From positions 45,092,989 through 45,156,988 of the forward strand of contig CP136064.1 of the NCBI GenBank assembly GCA_032622095.1: a stretch of 64,000 nt of DNA, given 5' to 3'. A program made the translations under genes and the position numbers. Each line of letters begins with the position of its first letter. The stretch's first letter is position 1. The notes beneath the pieces were generated by a model. The model worked only from the letters and a program-made list of their open reading frames with translations. It was not told the DNA's origin and made no database searches. Shown piece by piece: positions 21,195 to 33,219 of the stretch. This DNA is from Siphonodentalium dalli (taxonomy: Eukaryota; Mollusca; Scaphopoda; Gadilida; Siphonodentaliidae).

Positions 21195-21462
21195 TTTTCA
21201 GTTCAGTTTCTCTATATCCCCAAATTGGCAGAGGACACATTGCATAATCGAGGTTTCCAATAGGTGTACATGTACATCACAATATTCACCATTTGGGAAC
21301 TTCAATTTGAGTCTATGTCTCCCATAGCAGATGAGGCCATGCAGAATGAATTCCCAAGAGGGTTAATTTGGTAATGCTGTAGCCCACTGTGCTGGATAGC
21401 ATCACTAAATGCACCATCCAGGGACCTCATTTTGCAAATGACAGGCATACTAAACTCAAGCT
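21195..21462. repeat. Repeat unit with embedded family 2 core (copy of 17222-17486)
   Basis: Same order of motifs as 17222-17486: CTCTATATCCCCAAATTGGC, ACATCACAATATTCACC, CTCCCATAGCAGATGAG, then a degraded hairpin. Confidence 0.7.
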
Positions 21463-21558
21463 TGATGGTAGCAACATTTTCTCAGTTGGAAAATTCATTC
21501 CTAAAACAACAACAGTTGGAAATTTGGGGTGTTCATTTGGGGGAGGGGGGGGGGGGTG

Positions 21559-21658
21559 NNNNNNNNNNNNNNNNNNNNNNNNNNNNNNNNNNNNNNNNNN
21601 NNNNNNNNNNNNNNNNNNNNNNNNNNNNNNNNNNNNNNNNNNNNNNNNNNNNNNNNNN
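21559..21658. other. Assembly gap (100 N) after a poly-G run
   Basis: The gap immediately follows GGGAGGGGGGGGGGGGTG; the homopolymer probably blocked sequencing. Confidence 0.99.
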
Positions 21659-21839
21659 TAACCCAAAAGAGCGTACCCAAAGATTTGATGTTCCGGAAAT
21701 TATATCTCACTTCATGGCTTGATATCTATGTAATGTAATATAGACAACATCTCGATTTATGTACCGTAGATAAATAGAGCGGTTCGTGCAGGTTCTTGTA
21801 ATTTGTTTGGTAAATTGAATTACAATAGGGATTAACGTA

Positions 21840-23895
21840 CAAAAATTACAAAATGCATACAAACCATGTGTAACACTGATGTATACATCACACCACATAA
21901 ACCACGTGAAACACTGATGTATACATCACACCATACAAACCACGTGTAACACTGATGTATACATCACACCATACAAACCACGTGTAACACTGATGTATAC
22001 ATCACACCATACAAACCACGTGTAACACTGATGTGTACACACCATGTGTAACACTGATGTATACAAACCACGGGTAACACTGATGTATACATCACACCAT
22101 ACAAACCACGTGTAACAATGATGTATAACTCACACCATACAAACCACGTGTAATACTGATGTATACACCACACCATACAAACCACATGTAACACTGATGT
22201 ATACACCACACCATACAAACCACATGTAACACTGATGTATACATCACACCATACAAACCACATGTAACACTGATGTATACATCACACCATACAAACCACG
22301 TGTAACACTGATGTATATAAACCATGTGTAACACTGATGTATACAAACCATGTGTAACACGGTTGTATACATCACACCATACAAACCACGTGTAACACTG
22401 ATGTATACATCACACAATACAAACCACGGTAACACTGGTGTATGCATCACACCATACAAACCACGTGTAACACTGATGTATACATCACACCATACAAACC
22501 ACGTGTAACACTGATGTATACATCACACCATACAAACCACGTGTAACACTGATGTATACAAACCATGTGTAACACTGATGTATACAAACCACGGGTAACA
22601 CTGATGTATACATCACACCATACAAACCACGTGTAACAATGATGTATAAATCACACCATACAAACCACGTGTAATACTGATGTATACATCACACCATACA
22701 AACCACATGTAACACTGATGTATACATCACACCATACAAACCACGTGTTAACACTGATGTATATAAACCATGTGTAACACTGATGTATACAAACCATGTG
22801 TAACACTGATGTATGCATCACACCATACAAACCACGTGTAACACTGATGTATACATCACACAATACAAACCACGGGTAACACTGGTGTATACATCACACC
22901 ATACAAACCACGTGTAACACTGATGTATACATCACACAATACAAACAACGTGTAAAACTAATGTATACAAACCATGTGTGACACTGATGTATACAAACCA
23001 TGTGTAACACTGATGTATACATCACACCATACAAACCACGGGTAACACTGACGTATACATCACACCAAACAAACCACGTGTAACAATGATGTATAAATAA
23101 CACCATACAAACCACGTGTAACACTGATGTATACATCACACCATACAAACCACGTGTAACACTGATGTATACAAACCATGTGTAACACTGATGTATACAT
23201 CACACCATACAAACCACGTGTAACACTGATGTATACGTCACACCATACAAACCACGTGTAACACTGATGTATACAAACCATGTGTAACACTGATGTATAC
23301 AACCCATGTGTAACACTGATGTATACATCACACTATACAAACCACGTGTAACACTGATGTATACATCACACCATACAAACCACGTGTAAAACTAATGTAT
23401 ACAAACCATGTGTAACACTGATGTATACAAACCATGTGTAACACTGATGTATACATCACACCATACAAACCACGGGTAACACTGATGTATACATCACACC
23501 ATACAAACCACGTGTAAGAATGACGTATACATCACACCATACAAACCACGTGTAAAACTAATGTATACAAACCATGTGTAACACTGATGTATACAAACCA
23601 TGTGTAACACTGATGTATACATCACACCATACAAACCACGGGTAACACTGATGTATACATCACACCATACAAACCACGTGTAAGAATCATGTATACATCA
23701 CACCATACAAACCACGTGTAAAACTAATGTATACAAACCATGTGTAACATTGATGTATACATCACACCATACAAACCACGTGTAACAATGATCTATAGAT
23801 CACACAATACAAACCACGTGTAACACTGATGTATACATCACACCATACAAAACACGTGTAACAATGATGTATAAATCACACCATACAAACCATTA
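21840..23895 (+). repeat. 2-kb satellite of 38-bp and 26-bp interleaved units
   Basis: The long unit is ATGTATACATCACACCATAC + AAACCACGTGTAACACTG (38 bp); a shorter 26-bp unit, ATGTATACAAACCATGTG + TAACACTG, lacks the ATCACACCATAC block. They alternate in higher-order blocks. The unique motif TAGACAACATCTCGATTT flanks both sides (21741 and 23958). Open frames here, e.g. 'VTRGLYGVMYTSVLH' on minus, are repeat artefacts. Confidence 0.95.
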
Positions 23896-23959
23896 GATTT
23901 CACAAATGAGACCAACTTGATCCAGATATCTCGGTTTTGCATTCCGAAATGTTAAATAT

Positions 23960-24384
23960 AGACAACATCTCGATTTCTTCTACGTGATTATTGCTATAAC
24001 CCGGATGATAGTTATAGTAGAGACCTTTCGCAAAATCACGATTACGGATATAAACAATATCCTGCTAGTATACGGCCATAAATTTGATCTTTACGCACGA
24101 GGGTTCTTATGTGATACCCCACGCAGTTTAATTATGTGCAGATGTGTCAACGTGCATGCCAAAGGTCCTGCTTGGGGGCGCTTTAACATTATCCGTGTGG
24201 TAAAACGGATAAAACATGGGATCTGAAAGAGACACACATTACTGTTCCATCAAATACATGTGTAACTGAATATAGTGGTGCAAATACCGTCTCACCAATT
24301 AACCGTCGTATGTAAGCTGTGATGATGTCCACCTTACTAGGAAAATATATCCTATCCGTAATTGTAATAGTGATTTTGCGAAAG
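23960..24384. other. Short stretch flanking satellite, nothing recognised
   Basis: Contains the inverted pair GACCTTTCGCAAAATCAC (24022) / GTGATTTTGCGAAAGGTC (24371), so it may be part of a small TIR element. No gene. Confidence 0.5.
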
Positions 24385-25060
24385 GTCTTTAAAATTGGAT
24401 TTTCCGTAAGTCACTTGTGGGTTGCAACCCACAAGTCAATCAAACAAAAGATCGCACCTCACAAGTATACTCACGTCGGTCCGTCCGTCCGTGCGTGCGT
24501 GCGTCCGGAAATGGTTTCTGGATGATAACTTTAGTTTCGGTTATTATATCAAAAGCAAATTTCATAGGTGCGTTTATCAGACCAAAATACAGGTCAAGTT
24601 CGAATATGGGTTTGCTCCGCTTATTTTTGCGAGAGTTGTGACTCTTTTTCGACTTGGAATCCTGTCAATTTCTGGTTTCCGGATGATAATTTCAGTTTGT
24701 GTGATCATATCTGAACCAAATTTGGAATGTACGTTTATCAGCTCGAAATACAGGTCAAGTTCGAATATGGGTACGATCCACCCATTTTTGTCTGGTGATC
24801 ATATCTGAATCAAATTTAGTATGATAGTTTATCAGCCCAAAATACAGGTCAGGTTCGAATATGGGTTTGCTCTGCCCATTTTTGTGAGAGTTATGACCCT
24901 TTTACGACTTAGAATCCTGTCAATTTCTGGTTTCCGGATGATAACTTTAGTTTGTGTGATCATATCTGAATCAAATTTGGTATATGGGTTTATCAGCTCG
25001 AAATACAGATCAAGTTCGAATATGGGTACGATCCACCCATTTTTGTCTGGTTGCTCTCAA
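24385..25060 (+). repeat. 'GGATGATAACTTTAGTTT' repeat block
   Basis: Opens with CTTGTGGGTTGCAACCCACAAG (a palindrome) and a GTCCGTCCGTGCGTGCG microsatellite, then about four diverged units with TTTCCGGATGATAACTTTAG, CAGGTCAAGTTCGAATATGG and GAGAGTTATGACCC. Related to 13690-14650. Confidence 0.75.
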
Positions 25061-25580
25061 ATATGGAACGGCCAGCATTAATGAAGGTAAAATTAACAAA
25101 TAGATATCTCGAGTTCAGGGGACACTGGTTTGATGGTTCTGAAATTTAGTATCGGATTTAGGGTCCTTGTTATTTTTATTTCAGAATAGCTGATGCCCCC
25201 AATGAAGCCACTTTTTCGGGGGACACTGGCCGGACGGCCTTTTATTATTTTTAATATGAATACTTTTTCCCCGTGCATGGGTACACCACGATCCGGTTGG
25301 TTCAGGAGATCTAAATAGGTTAATGAATACGTTAAATATTATTTAATATGAACATTTTATGCCACAGCAAGACTAATTTCGAAGTATGGTAACGAAACCC
25401 GCCCTATATTCCACAGTTTATTTGTCTCAAGTAGCATTAGTAACATATGGCTTGAGCTGTGTGTTAATTAAATCATGAACATGATTGTACATGTCAATTG
25501 CGAGAGGCCAATTATTAAGTTTCATCAGTTTCGACCGATCCCGGCTTTATTTTTGTTTATGGTATTATAACGACCCTCGT

Positions 25581-25712
25581 GTTGAAATCAGCCTAGAAAC
25601 TCACTCCCGATACCTTGAAACTCACTCATAATGCCTTGAAACTCACACAAATACCTTGAAACCCGCTCACAATGCCCCCACACTCACTCGCGATGCCTTG
25701 AAACTTACTCCA
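25581..25712 (+). repeat. ~24-bp tandem repeat, CCTTGAAACTCACTC
   Basis: Five imperfect units of ATACCTTGAAACTCACTCxxx. Confidence 0.8.
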
Positions 25713-25839
25713 GAATATTCTATAATAGGACTGACCCATACCGGAGTGAAACCATGCAACGCTCGCTTTGTGTCGCTCTCATTGCGATGACAGTATCCAA
25801 AATGATGGTATCCGAGACACACGATATATATAATTTTAA

Positions 25840-25950
25840 TTACATCACCATCACCATTATCGTCGTCGTCATCGTCACCATCATCATCATCATCATCAAC
25901 ATCATCATCACCATCGTCGTCGTCGACGTCGCCATCATCGTCATCCTCAC
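25840..25950 (+). repeat. ATC/GTC trinucleotide microsatellite
   Basis: Imperfect (ATC)n mixed with (GTC)n. An open frame from 25754 (MQRSLCVALIAMTVS..., signal-peptide-like) runs into it, but lacks splice or homology support. Confidence 0.9.
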
Positions 25951-26233
25951 CCTAGGATAAAACATAACTAAATGCACAAGTTAATTAACTTCATCGTGAT
26001 TGCTACAGTCAGTCTGATGGACACCACCTTAACACATACACAGATGAACTAACATCGGTACGAAGTCATAAGTCAAGCATCTGATTATCGGTTATTGATG
26101 ACATGATACATACATGTGTATCATTAGCATCTCAACATGTGACATGTTCGACGCATGCCATTTAGCCCTCTGGGCATGATTAGCAACATGCTATATATGT
26201 AAGGTTTATACCGGTTGTGTACGAGAACTAACC

Positions 26234-26543
26234 TCGAGTGATTGATTGTGGTTTAATGCCGCTTTCAGCAACTATATAAGACCATATCACGACATTGTCA
26301 GTTTTAGTGGTGGAGGAAATCCGCACACTTATGGCCAATCTAACAGTGATTTCAATGGCTGATAAACTCGAAGGACCTTGTGCGGCAAACCACTGGCTAT
26401 CGGTGAGTAACTGGCAACTCCGCCAATTAACGATATCAAGTTACAAAGTCCACGATGGAAACATGTGGATTTAAACCCTCATTACCAGCGCTAGATGGCG
26501 AGACGGCTTGTACCCCTTACCGACTGAGCCACCGAAGCCTCCC
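26234..26543 (-). mobile_element. tRNA-derived SINE
   Basis: Reading minus from 26543, the head GGGAGGCTTCGGTGGCTCAG followed by TCGGTAA contains a Pol III A box (TGGCTCAGTCGG), and GGGTTTAAATCC at about 26478-26467 is a good B box. The body ends with CGTGATATGG...GCTGAAAGCGGCATTAAACC, a tail type I know from molluscan SINEs. The final (CAATC) motif is short. Confidence 0.7.
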
Positions 26544-26687
26544 AATTAACCTCGAATAAGCAACCGTTTTATAGCGAATCACCAAAGAAGCTGCAATTTC
26601 CATCGAAATTCTTCAAAGCTAAAATTCGATCCAATTTTATTTCAGAACGATATATTTAATAATAGAAGTCTCTGGTAGCTCGGTTGA

Positions 26688-26870
26688 TTAACACTTTCTA
26701 TACCAAATGGATTTTCCCAGTCCGTTAAAAAATGTACATCGGAATAGTTCATTATTCATTTGGAGGTATGCTGAGATGATAAATGCAGATAACAGATAAT
26801 TAAAGGTGCAGAAGGAGCCCGATTTATTGAGGGAAATGTTTACATAATAATTTCAACAAATGACCATATT
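26688..26870 (+). repeat. Dispersed repeat (partner 29284-29460)
   Basis: Shares AAATGTACATCGGAATAGTT, ATTCATTTGGA, GCAGATAACAGATAA and GAGGGAAATGTTT with 29284-29460. Confidence 0.55.
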
Positions 26871-26879
26871 ATCTAAATC

Positions 26880-27740
26880 CCGTTTCATTGTTAAAAAATG
26901 AAAATACTACTGCACTGAAATTATTCATCGAATTTTATACCCATTGCCACTTAGCCAGTTCGGTAAAATTCATCTTTGTATATATGTATATATATTATTG
27001 ACTAATGTATCATATCGTATGTTATATTCATATTATGTACCTTGTCATATACCATGTGTTATTGTGGAACAATAAATCAATCAATCACTCAATCAATCAA
27101 CATTTCCTGTGGGTATATCTACTCATCAATGATGCTTTAGTATAGACAGGGTTAAGTTGCATCGCGCATAAACCACAATAAGTCATCCAGCAATAAGTAA
27201 GACCCGTCTCTGTGAAATGCCGACGATAATCCTAACTGATGTACGTCTCTAGATGTGTCCATTATATTTCATTTCTACAACGACGCGGCATTCCCAACAT
27301 GACGTAATAAACCGTTTCCAAATATTATTATTTATTTTGAATCAGGCCCATATATATGGAGTGCATTCCTGGCGTAGTAAATGTTTGTGATATCGTAGTA
27401 TTTAGAAATAGTTATCAATACAACAAGACGCGAACGAATAATCATTCATTAATATCATTGACTTATAAAAACTCAATGATGTCTCCTATATTGCGATGAG
27501 TAAAATGAGTTATGGATATATCGCCTGTATTCAGTTTTCCAACAATAGTTGAGTTTTACAATGCGTGGGACACTTGTGAACTGTGAACTGATCTGTGAAC
27601 TGATCTGTTCGCTACTCTTCAATGAAATGGAGGGAATCCCATAAATTCAGTAACTTATTATGAATGAGATGTCCAGAGACGTAAATATTGTAACCTGTTC
27701 GTCGGTTTTTTAAAGAGACTGTGGTAAGACATGATCTAAT
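26880..27740. other. Non-coding stretch with AATC-rich tail
   Basis: ATTGTGGAACAATAAATCAATCAATC at about 27061-27090 looks like the 3' tail of a retroelement. Nothing else recognised. Confidence 0.45.
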
Positions 27741-27867
27741 CCTACTGATGTTGCATTATGGTTCCGGCAGTGGGGATCACACCGGGATATCAGTACATGT
27801 CCCATTCTGGCAGTTGCTTTCCCATTGCCAATTCTATTTTCTACGTGTGTAATTCCCTGGCGATAGC

Positions 27868-28199
27868 TGGGCTCCGTGTGGCCCAAGGCTCCGTTTCTAT
27901 AAGAGGCTCATGGCGTATTAAACCAGCATAATCCGTCCAGTGGAACTGGTTCGAATCCAGATAAGCACGAATGTGTGATGCACGCACGTGGGTGGTAATA
28001 TGATTCGTGTATCTGGGCACTTTTATCAGTTGCTTTCCGATGGTCGGTTATTTCTACGTGTAGTAGGGTGATTTCCCGGTGAAATTAGCCGTATGAATAG
28101 TGTGCGATCCTCCCCCATAAAACTGACAACGTCGTGATATGGACTAGCGACTGAACCGACAATAAACTCCAAAAAACTACAAACAAATCCCAATGACAT
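27868..28199 (+). mobile_element. SINE-like element, plus strand
   Basis: A good B box (GGTTCGAATCC at 27948-27958) follows a tRNA-like head with a weak A box. The body ends with ACAACGTCGTGATATGG...AATAAACTCC, similar to the tail of the SINE at 26234-26543. A diverged partial relative precedes it (about 27742-27860). The class ii element begins right after. Confidence 0.5.
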
Positions 28200-28203
28200 T
28201 AAC

Positions 28204-28455
28204 ACTTTCATGATGGGAGCAGCGCTGTGACAGCATTAAAGATATTTTGCGAAAACCGTGTACCAATGCATTATCTTATATATGAGATTCTCCCATTGGG
28301 AGCCTCGCATATATAAGAGAATGCACTGGCTTGCAAGATAAATATTGCTAGGCCAATGCATTCTCTTAAATATGTATATGTGAGATTCGCATATATAAGA
28401 GAATGCATTGGCACATGGTTTTCGCAAAATCCAGGAAGATCCAGTCATGGAACGG
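28204..28455. mobile_element. Class ii TTAA element, uninterrupted
   Basis: TTAA at 28200-28203 and 28456-28459; ends CACTTTCATGATGGG / GTCATGGAACGG. Two diverged hairpin modules inside; also shares TTTTGCGAAAACC-type subterminal sequence with 11896-13046, whose hAT insertion it lacks. Confidence 0.8.
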
Positions 28456-28520
28456 TTAACCCTGCATATGTGTCCTGTCCTCCGTCAATAACGCGTGAAT
28501 CGTCGTGATATGGCCGTGTT

Positions 28521-28622
28521 CACAGGTCACCAAAACAAAAAGTGACCCCACCCCAATAGTACTTAATCCTATAGAATTAAGTACTATTGGGGTGGGGTCA
28601 ATTTTTGTTCTGGGGACCTGTG
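28521..28622. mobile_element. 102-bp palindromic MITE with 8-bp target duplication
   Basis: CACAGGTCACCAAAACAAAA...GTGACCCCACCCC is mirrored by GGGGTGGGGTCA...GGGGACCTGTG. GCCGTGTT occurs on both sides (28513-28520, 28623-28630). The 8-bp duplication suggests a hAT-type origin. Confidence 0.75.
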
Positions 28623-28630
28623 GCCGTGTT

Positions 28631-29283
28631 TGCTATTTCGGATAAATAGTTGACATGTTCAAGTCAATCAAAGCTGAGATAAGCATTTGATCCTACCACT
28701 TTTGATGAACAAGTTTTAGCGACGTATACCTTGGGACAAACGTATTTATTATTATTGTTTATTTCAGGCAAGGTATGCCCATATATGGAAATCAAACATA
28801 CAATTACATATATAGAATTTGGTTCCAATGAAGGAATAAATCAGACTTGTGAATAATATCTGATTGACATATAGCATTTAACAACTCGTTACCAGATGTA
28901 AAAACTCTCTCTTGAAATGCATACACATCATGCACCCTTTCGTATCAACATTGCTAAGGAAAACATTCTATCTCTTACAAACATCCCACTCGCACTACAT
29001 GACCTTTCATACCCAATAAACTTTCTGTAAGCATTGTTGAAACAAACAGCCTACGGTGAGTTTTTAAAAACATTTGCTGGTATAGTTAATCCAAAGATGA
29101 GCACAATATAATGGTGATACATACATTTGGAATAAATATTTCTTAACATCAAGTGATCATCTGTAAAACTTTCTTATGAGTATATTTGAACGTGTGCATA
29201 ATGTCATCATTATCAGAAAAATCAACATTGAGTATGTGACCAAGATACTTATAAGAGGACACTAACTTGAGTATTACTAGGTT
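28631..29283. other. Non-coding stretch, nothing recognised
   Basis: AT-rich; no gene or repeat family supported. Confidence 0.5.
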
Positions 29284-29458
29284 TAACCCTTTATTTACTA
29301 AATGGTTTGTTGCACTCAGTTAAAAAGTGTACATCGGAATGGTCAATTATTAATTTGCATGGATGTATACATGTATAATATAAGCAGACGACAGATAAAT
29401 AAAAATACAGAATGAGTTCTAATTATTGAGAGAAATGTTTGTTTATTATATCTGAACA
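29284..29458 (+). repeat. Dispersed repeat (partner 26688-26870)
   Basis: Shares AAGTGTACATCGGAATGGTC and GAGAGAAATGTTT with the earlier copy. Confidence 0.5.
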
Positions 29459-29900
29459 TTAAAGGTACTCAATCCGATCAGACGCTCCTAAATTACTATT
29501 TCTTTGGCTTCGGGGGTAAACAATATTTGATTCGAGTCGAGGAACCCACCCATCAAAGCTCAGGGTGATTAGATATCGATTCTTGAAGTTATTAATTCAT
29601 TTGTTTGTGGCCCAGAAACACGCCGTCAAAAGGATAGTTTCGGTCAAAATTTCGGATGAAGATGGATAATTAAAAACTAGTGTAATACGGCCACTTGAGT
29701 ATTCACGAAATTTGACCGTATTGCCACTTGTTTTTAGTTATCCATCTTCATCCGCAATTTTGACCGAGGCAATCATTTTGAAGGCGTGTTTCTGCATGGG
29801 CCACAAACAAATGAAATAACAAACTTCAAAAATCGATATCTGATCACTCTGAGCTTTGATGGGTGGGTTCATCGACTCGAATCAAATATGTTTCACCCCG
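29459..29900. mobile_element. ~440-bp foldback element (TTAAAGGTACTCAATCC start)
   Basis: Left: TTAAAGGTACTCAATCCGAT...GATTCGAGTCGAGGAACCCACC...GATGAAGATGGATAA; right: TTATCCATCTTCATCC...GGTGGGTTCATCGACTCGAATC. Its 5' end also occurs as the short palindrome at 32892-32964, and its right end at 62110-62245. Confidence 0.7.
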
Positions 29901-30240
29901 TATCTCTGTCTATCTGTCTGGATTTTTCTCCAAGACCCCTGGACCGATTTCAATCCAAGTTGGTGTGGAGACTCGGGTTACTCTCGCGGAGGTTATATCG
30001 GCGTTAGTTTTTCAAAGTTTGATTTTAAAATATTTAATTAAAAAAATAATAATAAACAAAATATATATATATTTGTTAATTTGAGCAAGGAGCTCAATCT
30101 AAAAAAAAAAAAAATATATAAAAAAAAAATCAAACTGTTTAAAACGATCAGGGACCGCCTCTGACTAAGAAAATAAAATGTGCGTTGCAGGCCACTCCGG
30201 TGTTGAATAAAGGCCCCCAAAGGGAGCCTGTTTCAGCTAG
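29901..30240 (+). repeat. Repeat with 'CCCCTGGACCGATTTCAATC' motif
   Basis: A CTGTCTATCTGTCTGG microsatellite, then CCAAGACCCCTGGACCGATT, a motif of dispersed molluscan repeats. No gene. Confidence 0.45.
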
Positions 30241-30244
30241 TCAA

Positions 30245-30837
30245 TTAATACAGGTACAGAAGGATTTCTATCCATTGCTGGGAAATATTCAAATGTTCAA
30301 TAACCGGCCAACGTTCATTCATTGAACTCGTCAATTGGTACTTAGTAAAGAACGGGTTAAGGTTTCTTGAATATAATATTTATTTGAAGCACATGCTTGA
30401 TTTTCACAAGTATACTCCAGGTAATTATTAAATTTGATACCAATTACACATAATTAAAATTTAACAAGTTGTAAGCGTCATACTCTTTGGTTCCATGGAG
30501 AGTTCCAAATGATGAAACAAACACAGACACTTGCCAAAAGTTACAAATAATCACGCGTGTTTGTGCATTATTTCACAAGAAATGTCCCGATTGTTATAAT
30601 TATAAATCTGTTTTAAAGTGTTGGGTCCCGGTGCGTACGTTTTAATTTCTGATCAACTCTATAAATCCTCTGAACGTGAAAATTTACGACCCTATGTAAA
30701 CACTTTACTTTGTTTCCCAGATTATTTGCTTGTGGGTATAACGGCTGTGAATTACTAATATGCCCTTCATTTAAACGATATTTGATGGGAGTTATACAAC
30801 GCAATGAGCCCATAAACCTCTACCAATTGTTATTTAC
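30245..30837. other. Non-coding stretch, nothing recognised
   Basis: No supported gene. A minus-strand open frame at 30613-30813 lies just downstream of the possible exon at 30838-31033 but has no recognised domain. Confidence 0.4.
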
Positions 30838-31033
30838 TCTAATCTTGATTCTATCACCATAGCTAGCTGACATTTCCCTCGTATACAGGGACGTGGCTTT
30901 GTGACAAAATGGGCTATGTTGTGGTATCCATCTAGGATTTCGATTTGCACTGAACCCCTTTGAATCAGGCCTAAATTTCCTAACCGGGAATGGAAATTCC
31001 ATTGTACCCTCTTGGGACGATGTGATTTTCCAA
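30838..31033 (-). CDS. Possible minus-strand exon, unknown product
   Basis: Between a GTAGCAG acceptor and a GTAAAT donor on the minus strand there are 65 open codons including GTMEFPFPVRKFRPDSKGFS, then ANRNPRWIPQHSPFCHKATS and LYTREMSASYGDRIKIR. The composition looks protein-like rather than repeat-like. The acceptor lacks a strong pyrimidine tract and I recognise no family. Confidence 0.25.
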
Positions 31034-31059
31034 CTGCTACCCCACATACCTTAACATCC

Positions 31060-32130
31060 ATTTAGTATTCATGCAATATTCCAATTAGTAAGTTTTTTCT
31101 AAGTAGGAAAACAAAACAAAAAAATCTACATACGTTTAGTCTCAATTGATTTCGTGTCAGGGGGTGAAATTTTCATCTGGACATGTATGACCAAACAGGG
31201 GGCGAGACTCCGTCGTCACGTCATATGGTAACAATACGTTCTGGTAAGGATACATTCTCACACATTTCCTGGCAAATTTTCAAGAAATTCTTAGTAAATG
31301 TCTCTCTACGGTACATGTGTGGGTGATAAAGCTTAAATGGACGTACGCTATTCGTGTGTATAGATGTGAGAAATAGATAATCAATATATAAGAACATGAG
31401 GAAATAGATCGACTTTGTTTTCATATTGACTATAAGTTATTCTCCAATAACGATACTTCGGATGTTGAAACCAAAGTCATGAAAACATTGTTACAGCAGA
31501 TGATCTCATTAAAGTTGGAATGTTTTTCAGAATATTTTTCAATGCTTTGATCGTTTCCCATGTTTAGATTTACGTTTTAATTGTACTTTGGTATTGAACT
31601 TTGATCGGCAATCTATATAGCTGTACCAGTAAATTCACTAATGCTTACATAGTAATGGGTTTGTCATGCGAATCAAATCTCATTATTGGAGAATTGTTGA
31701 TGATGTTAACAGGAACAAGGTTGATTTATTTTTATGTCTACATGTTGATGGTTTATAGTTGTTTCTCAGACGTCCATGACTTGACCATTGCGAAGGCACT
31801 GACTCACTTTAAAGAAAGACATATTCATTCCATAGAATTTAGGAAAGTCGGGTCCATATTTTTCTTGAGCATGGAACAATAAAGAGCGCCCCTGTTGGTA
31901 TATTCCTGATATGGTAAAACAATGAACATTTGTCTCACTTGTATGAGCAGAGCTGAAACGTTTCTATGACTTCGGTTTTGTGTTAGAGTATATAAAGTAG
32001 ACATACTTTAGTGGATCAAATGTGCGACGTCCGTGTCACTAAATATTGGTATCATATTAATTGAGCGAATACAGGAGAAGTCGACCCGCGTGAAGTCGGC
32101 CCCATACGAAACGGGTCCCACTACTGGCAC
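31060..32130. other. Non-coding stretch, nothing recognised
   Basis: No gene supported. The motif AATAAAGAGCG..CTGTTGGT.TATTCCTGATATGG near 31880 recurs near 42505. Confidence 0.4.
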
Positions 32131-32369
32131 ATTATAAGTGTTCATTGCTTCAATGTGTGTGAACAAATTCTCATTTTTTGTTATCGAAATGGCCACGTAT
32201 AGATTGATTCGGTACGGTCTTATTTAATGATAACATTTAATTAATGCCTTCCACTAAATACCCCGGTGTGCCCTAACTTGTTGTTCTTGCCGGACTATAA
32301 TGTCCGATATTTTCCATTTTGGCGGCTAATATATAGTTCCGATCGTTTGTCACCTGATCATCGGTAATA

Positions 32370-32828
32370 TGTGACCCGCCATATCAAATCCAGTCGTAAG
32401 TCGGGTTTTTTTTACCCTGTGCCAATGCATTCTCTTATATATGCGAGTCGACCATAGGTCGCCTCGCATATATAAGAGAATGCATTGGCCTAACAACTTT
32501 TTACAATTTTAATAATTTTTTCTTGTATTCTTTAACAATTTTATAATTTTACCCATACAGAGCCCCAGACAAACATGAGCAGACGACACTCTTCTATATG
32601 CTTCTATATATGTGTGGGGCTCCCTGCAGGGTAATAGATCTTTTTTTATTTTATGTCCTAAAAAATGTAAGAAACATTTATTTAAAAAAAATTATAAAAA
32701 ATTGTTAGGCCAATGCATTCTCTTATATATGCGAGGCGACCTATGGTCGACTCGCATATATAAGAGAATGCATTGGCACAGGGTAAACAAATCCCGTCTT
32801 CCGACTGGATTTGATATGGCGGGTCACA
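32370..32828. mobile_element. Class iii element (TGTGACCCGCC ends) with paired hairpin modules
   Basis: 459 bp, ends TGTGACCCGCCATATCAAAT and its inverse, flanked by TA on both sides. Unit 2 of the duplication (GGTAATATATGGTAAC near 33462) gives the empty site, supporting a TA target duplication. Contains hairpin modules at about 32420-32488 and 32708-32778 in inverted orientation, around a GTGTGGGGCTCCCTGCAGGG centre. Confidence 0.88.
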
Positions 32829-32891
32829 TATGTGGTAACGATGATCATCTGTCATCGAGACTGGATAAACATAATATGTTGGTCGTATTGA

Positions 32892-32964
32892 TGTTAAAGG
32901 TACTTAATCCGATCAGACGCTCCTAAATTACTCTTTCTTTGGTTTCGGGGGTTGAGTACCTTTA
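32892..32964. mobile_element. 73-bp palindromic MITE
   Basis: TTAAAGGTACTTAATCCGAT...GGTTGAGTACCTTTAA; absent at the matching place in unit 2 (about 33525). Confidence 0.75.
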
Positions 32965-33219
32965 ATACCAGATAAATGGTGTCATCTGCCTCTTATTTTG
33001 GCGATTTATACACAAAGAAGACATGCACAAATATGTTCAGAAGAGTGAAGCCTTATTAACGGATAAGGAAGTCGTTCCTTCGTCCTATTTGAACAATATC
33101 AATTGTATCCCGTGTGTCCCCTATCTCAATTACAGCGCCCATCGTCCTTGATGAGGCTAATTTATGAATTGGCCCACTCCTTCCAATTTATGTAGACATG
33201 ATTTGAATCCAAATTATTG

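Larger units (their letters stand above)
32130..33170 (+). repeat. Direct duplication, unit 1 (with two insertions)
   Basis: Shares order and sequence with 33220-33735: TGTTCATTGCTTCAATGTG, CACTAAATACCCCGGTGTG, a GTCCG..TTTCCATTT block, TCGAGACTG, TTCAGAAGA and CTCCTTGATGAGG. Unit 1 has gained a class iii element and a 73-bp palindrome that unit 2 lacks. Confidence 0.8.

Noticed and set aside
21964-23302. Series of minus-strand frames repeating VTRGLYGVMYTSVLH-like peptides
   Set aside because: Low-complexity translation of the 38/26-bp satellite.
25754-25960. ORF starting MQRSLCVALIAMTVS as the missing CAP signal-peptide exon
   Set aside because: No GT donor in the required phase 1, and the frame runs into a trinucleotide microsatellite.
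27868-27970. Functional tRNA gene
   Set aside because: Only the B box is good; the A box and cloverleaf fail, and SINE body sequence follows.
28026-28211. Minus-strand frame with a signal-peptide-like start (MKVLMSLGFVCSFLE)
   Set aside because: It overlaps the body of a SINE-like element and the edge of a TTAA element; no splice or homology support.
32612-32926. Frames containing KKLLGQCILLYMRGDLWSTR (also at 52988, 57515, 57860, 60283)
   Set aside because: They are translations of the class iii hairpin modules and recur only with the element; no independent coding evidence.
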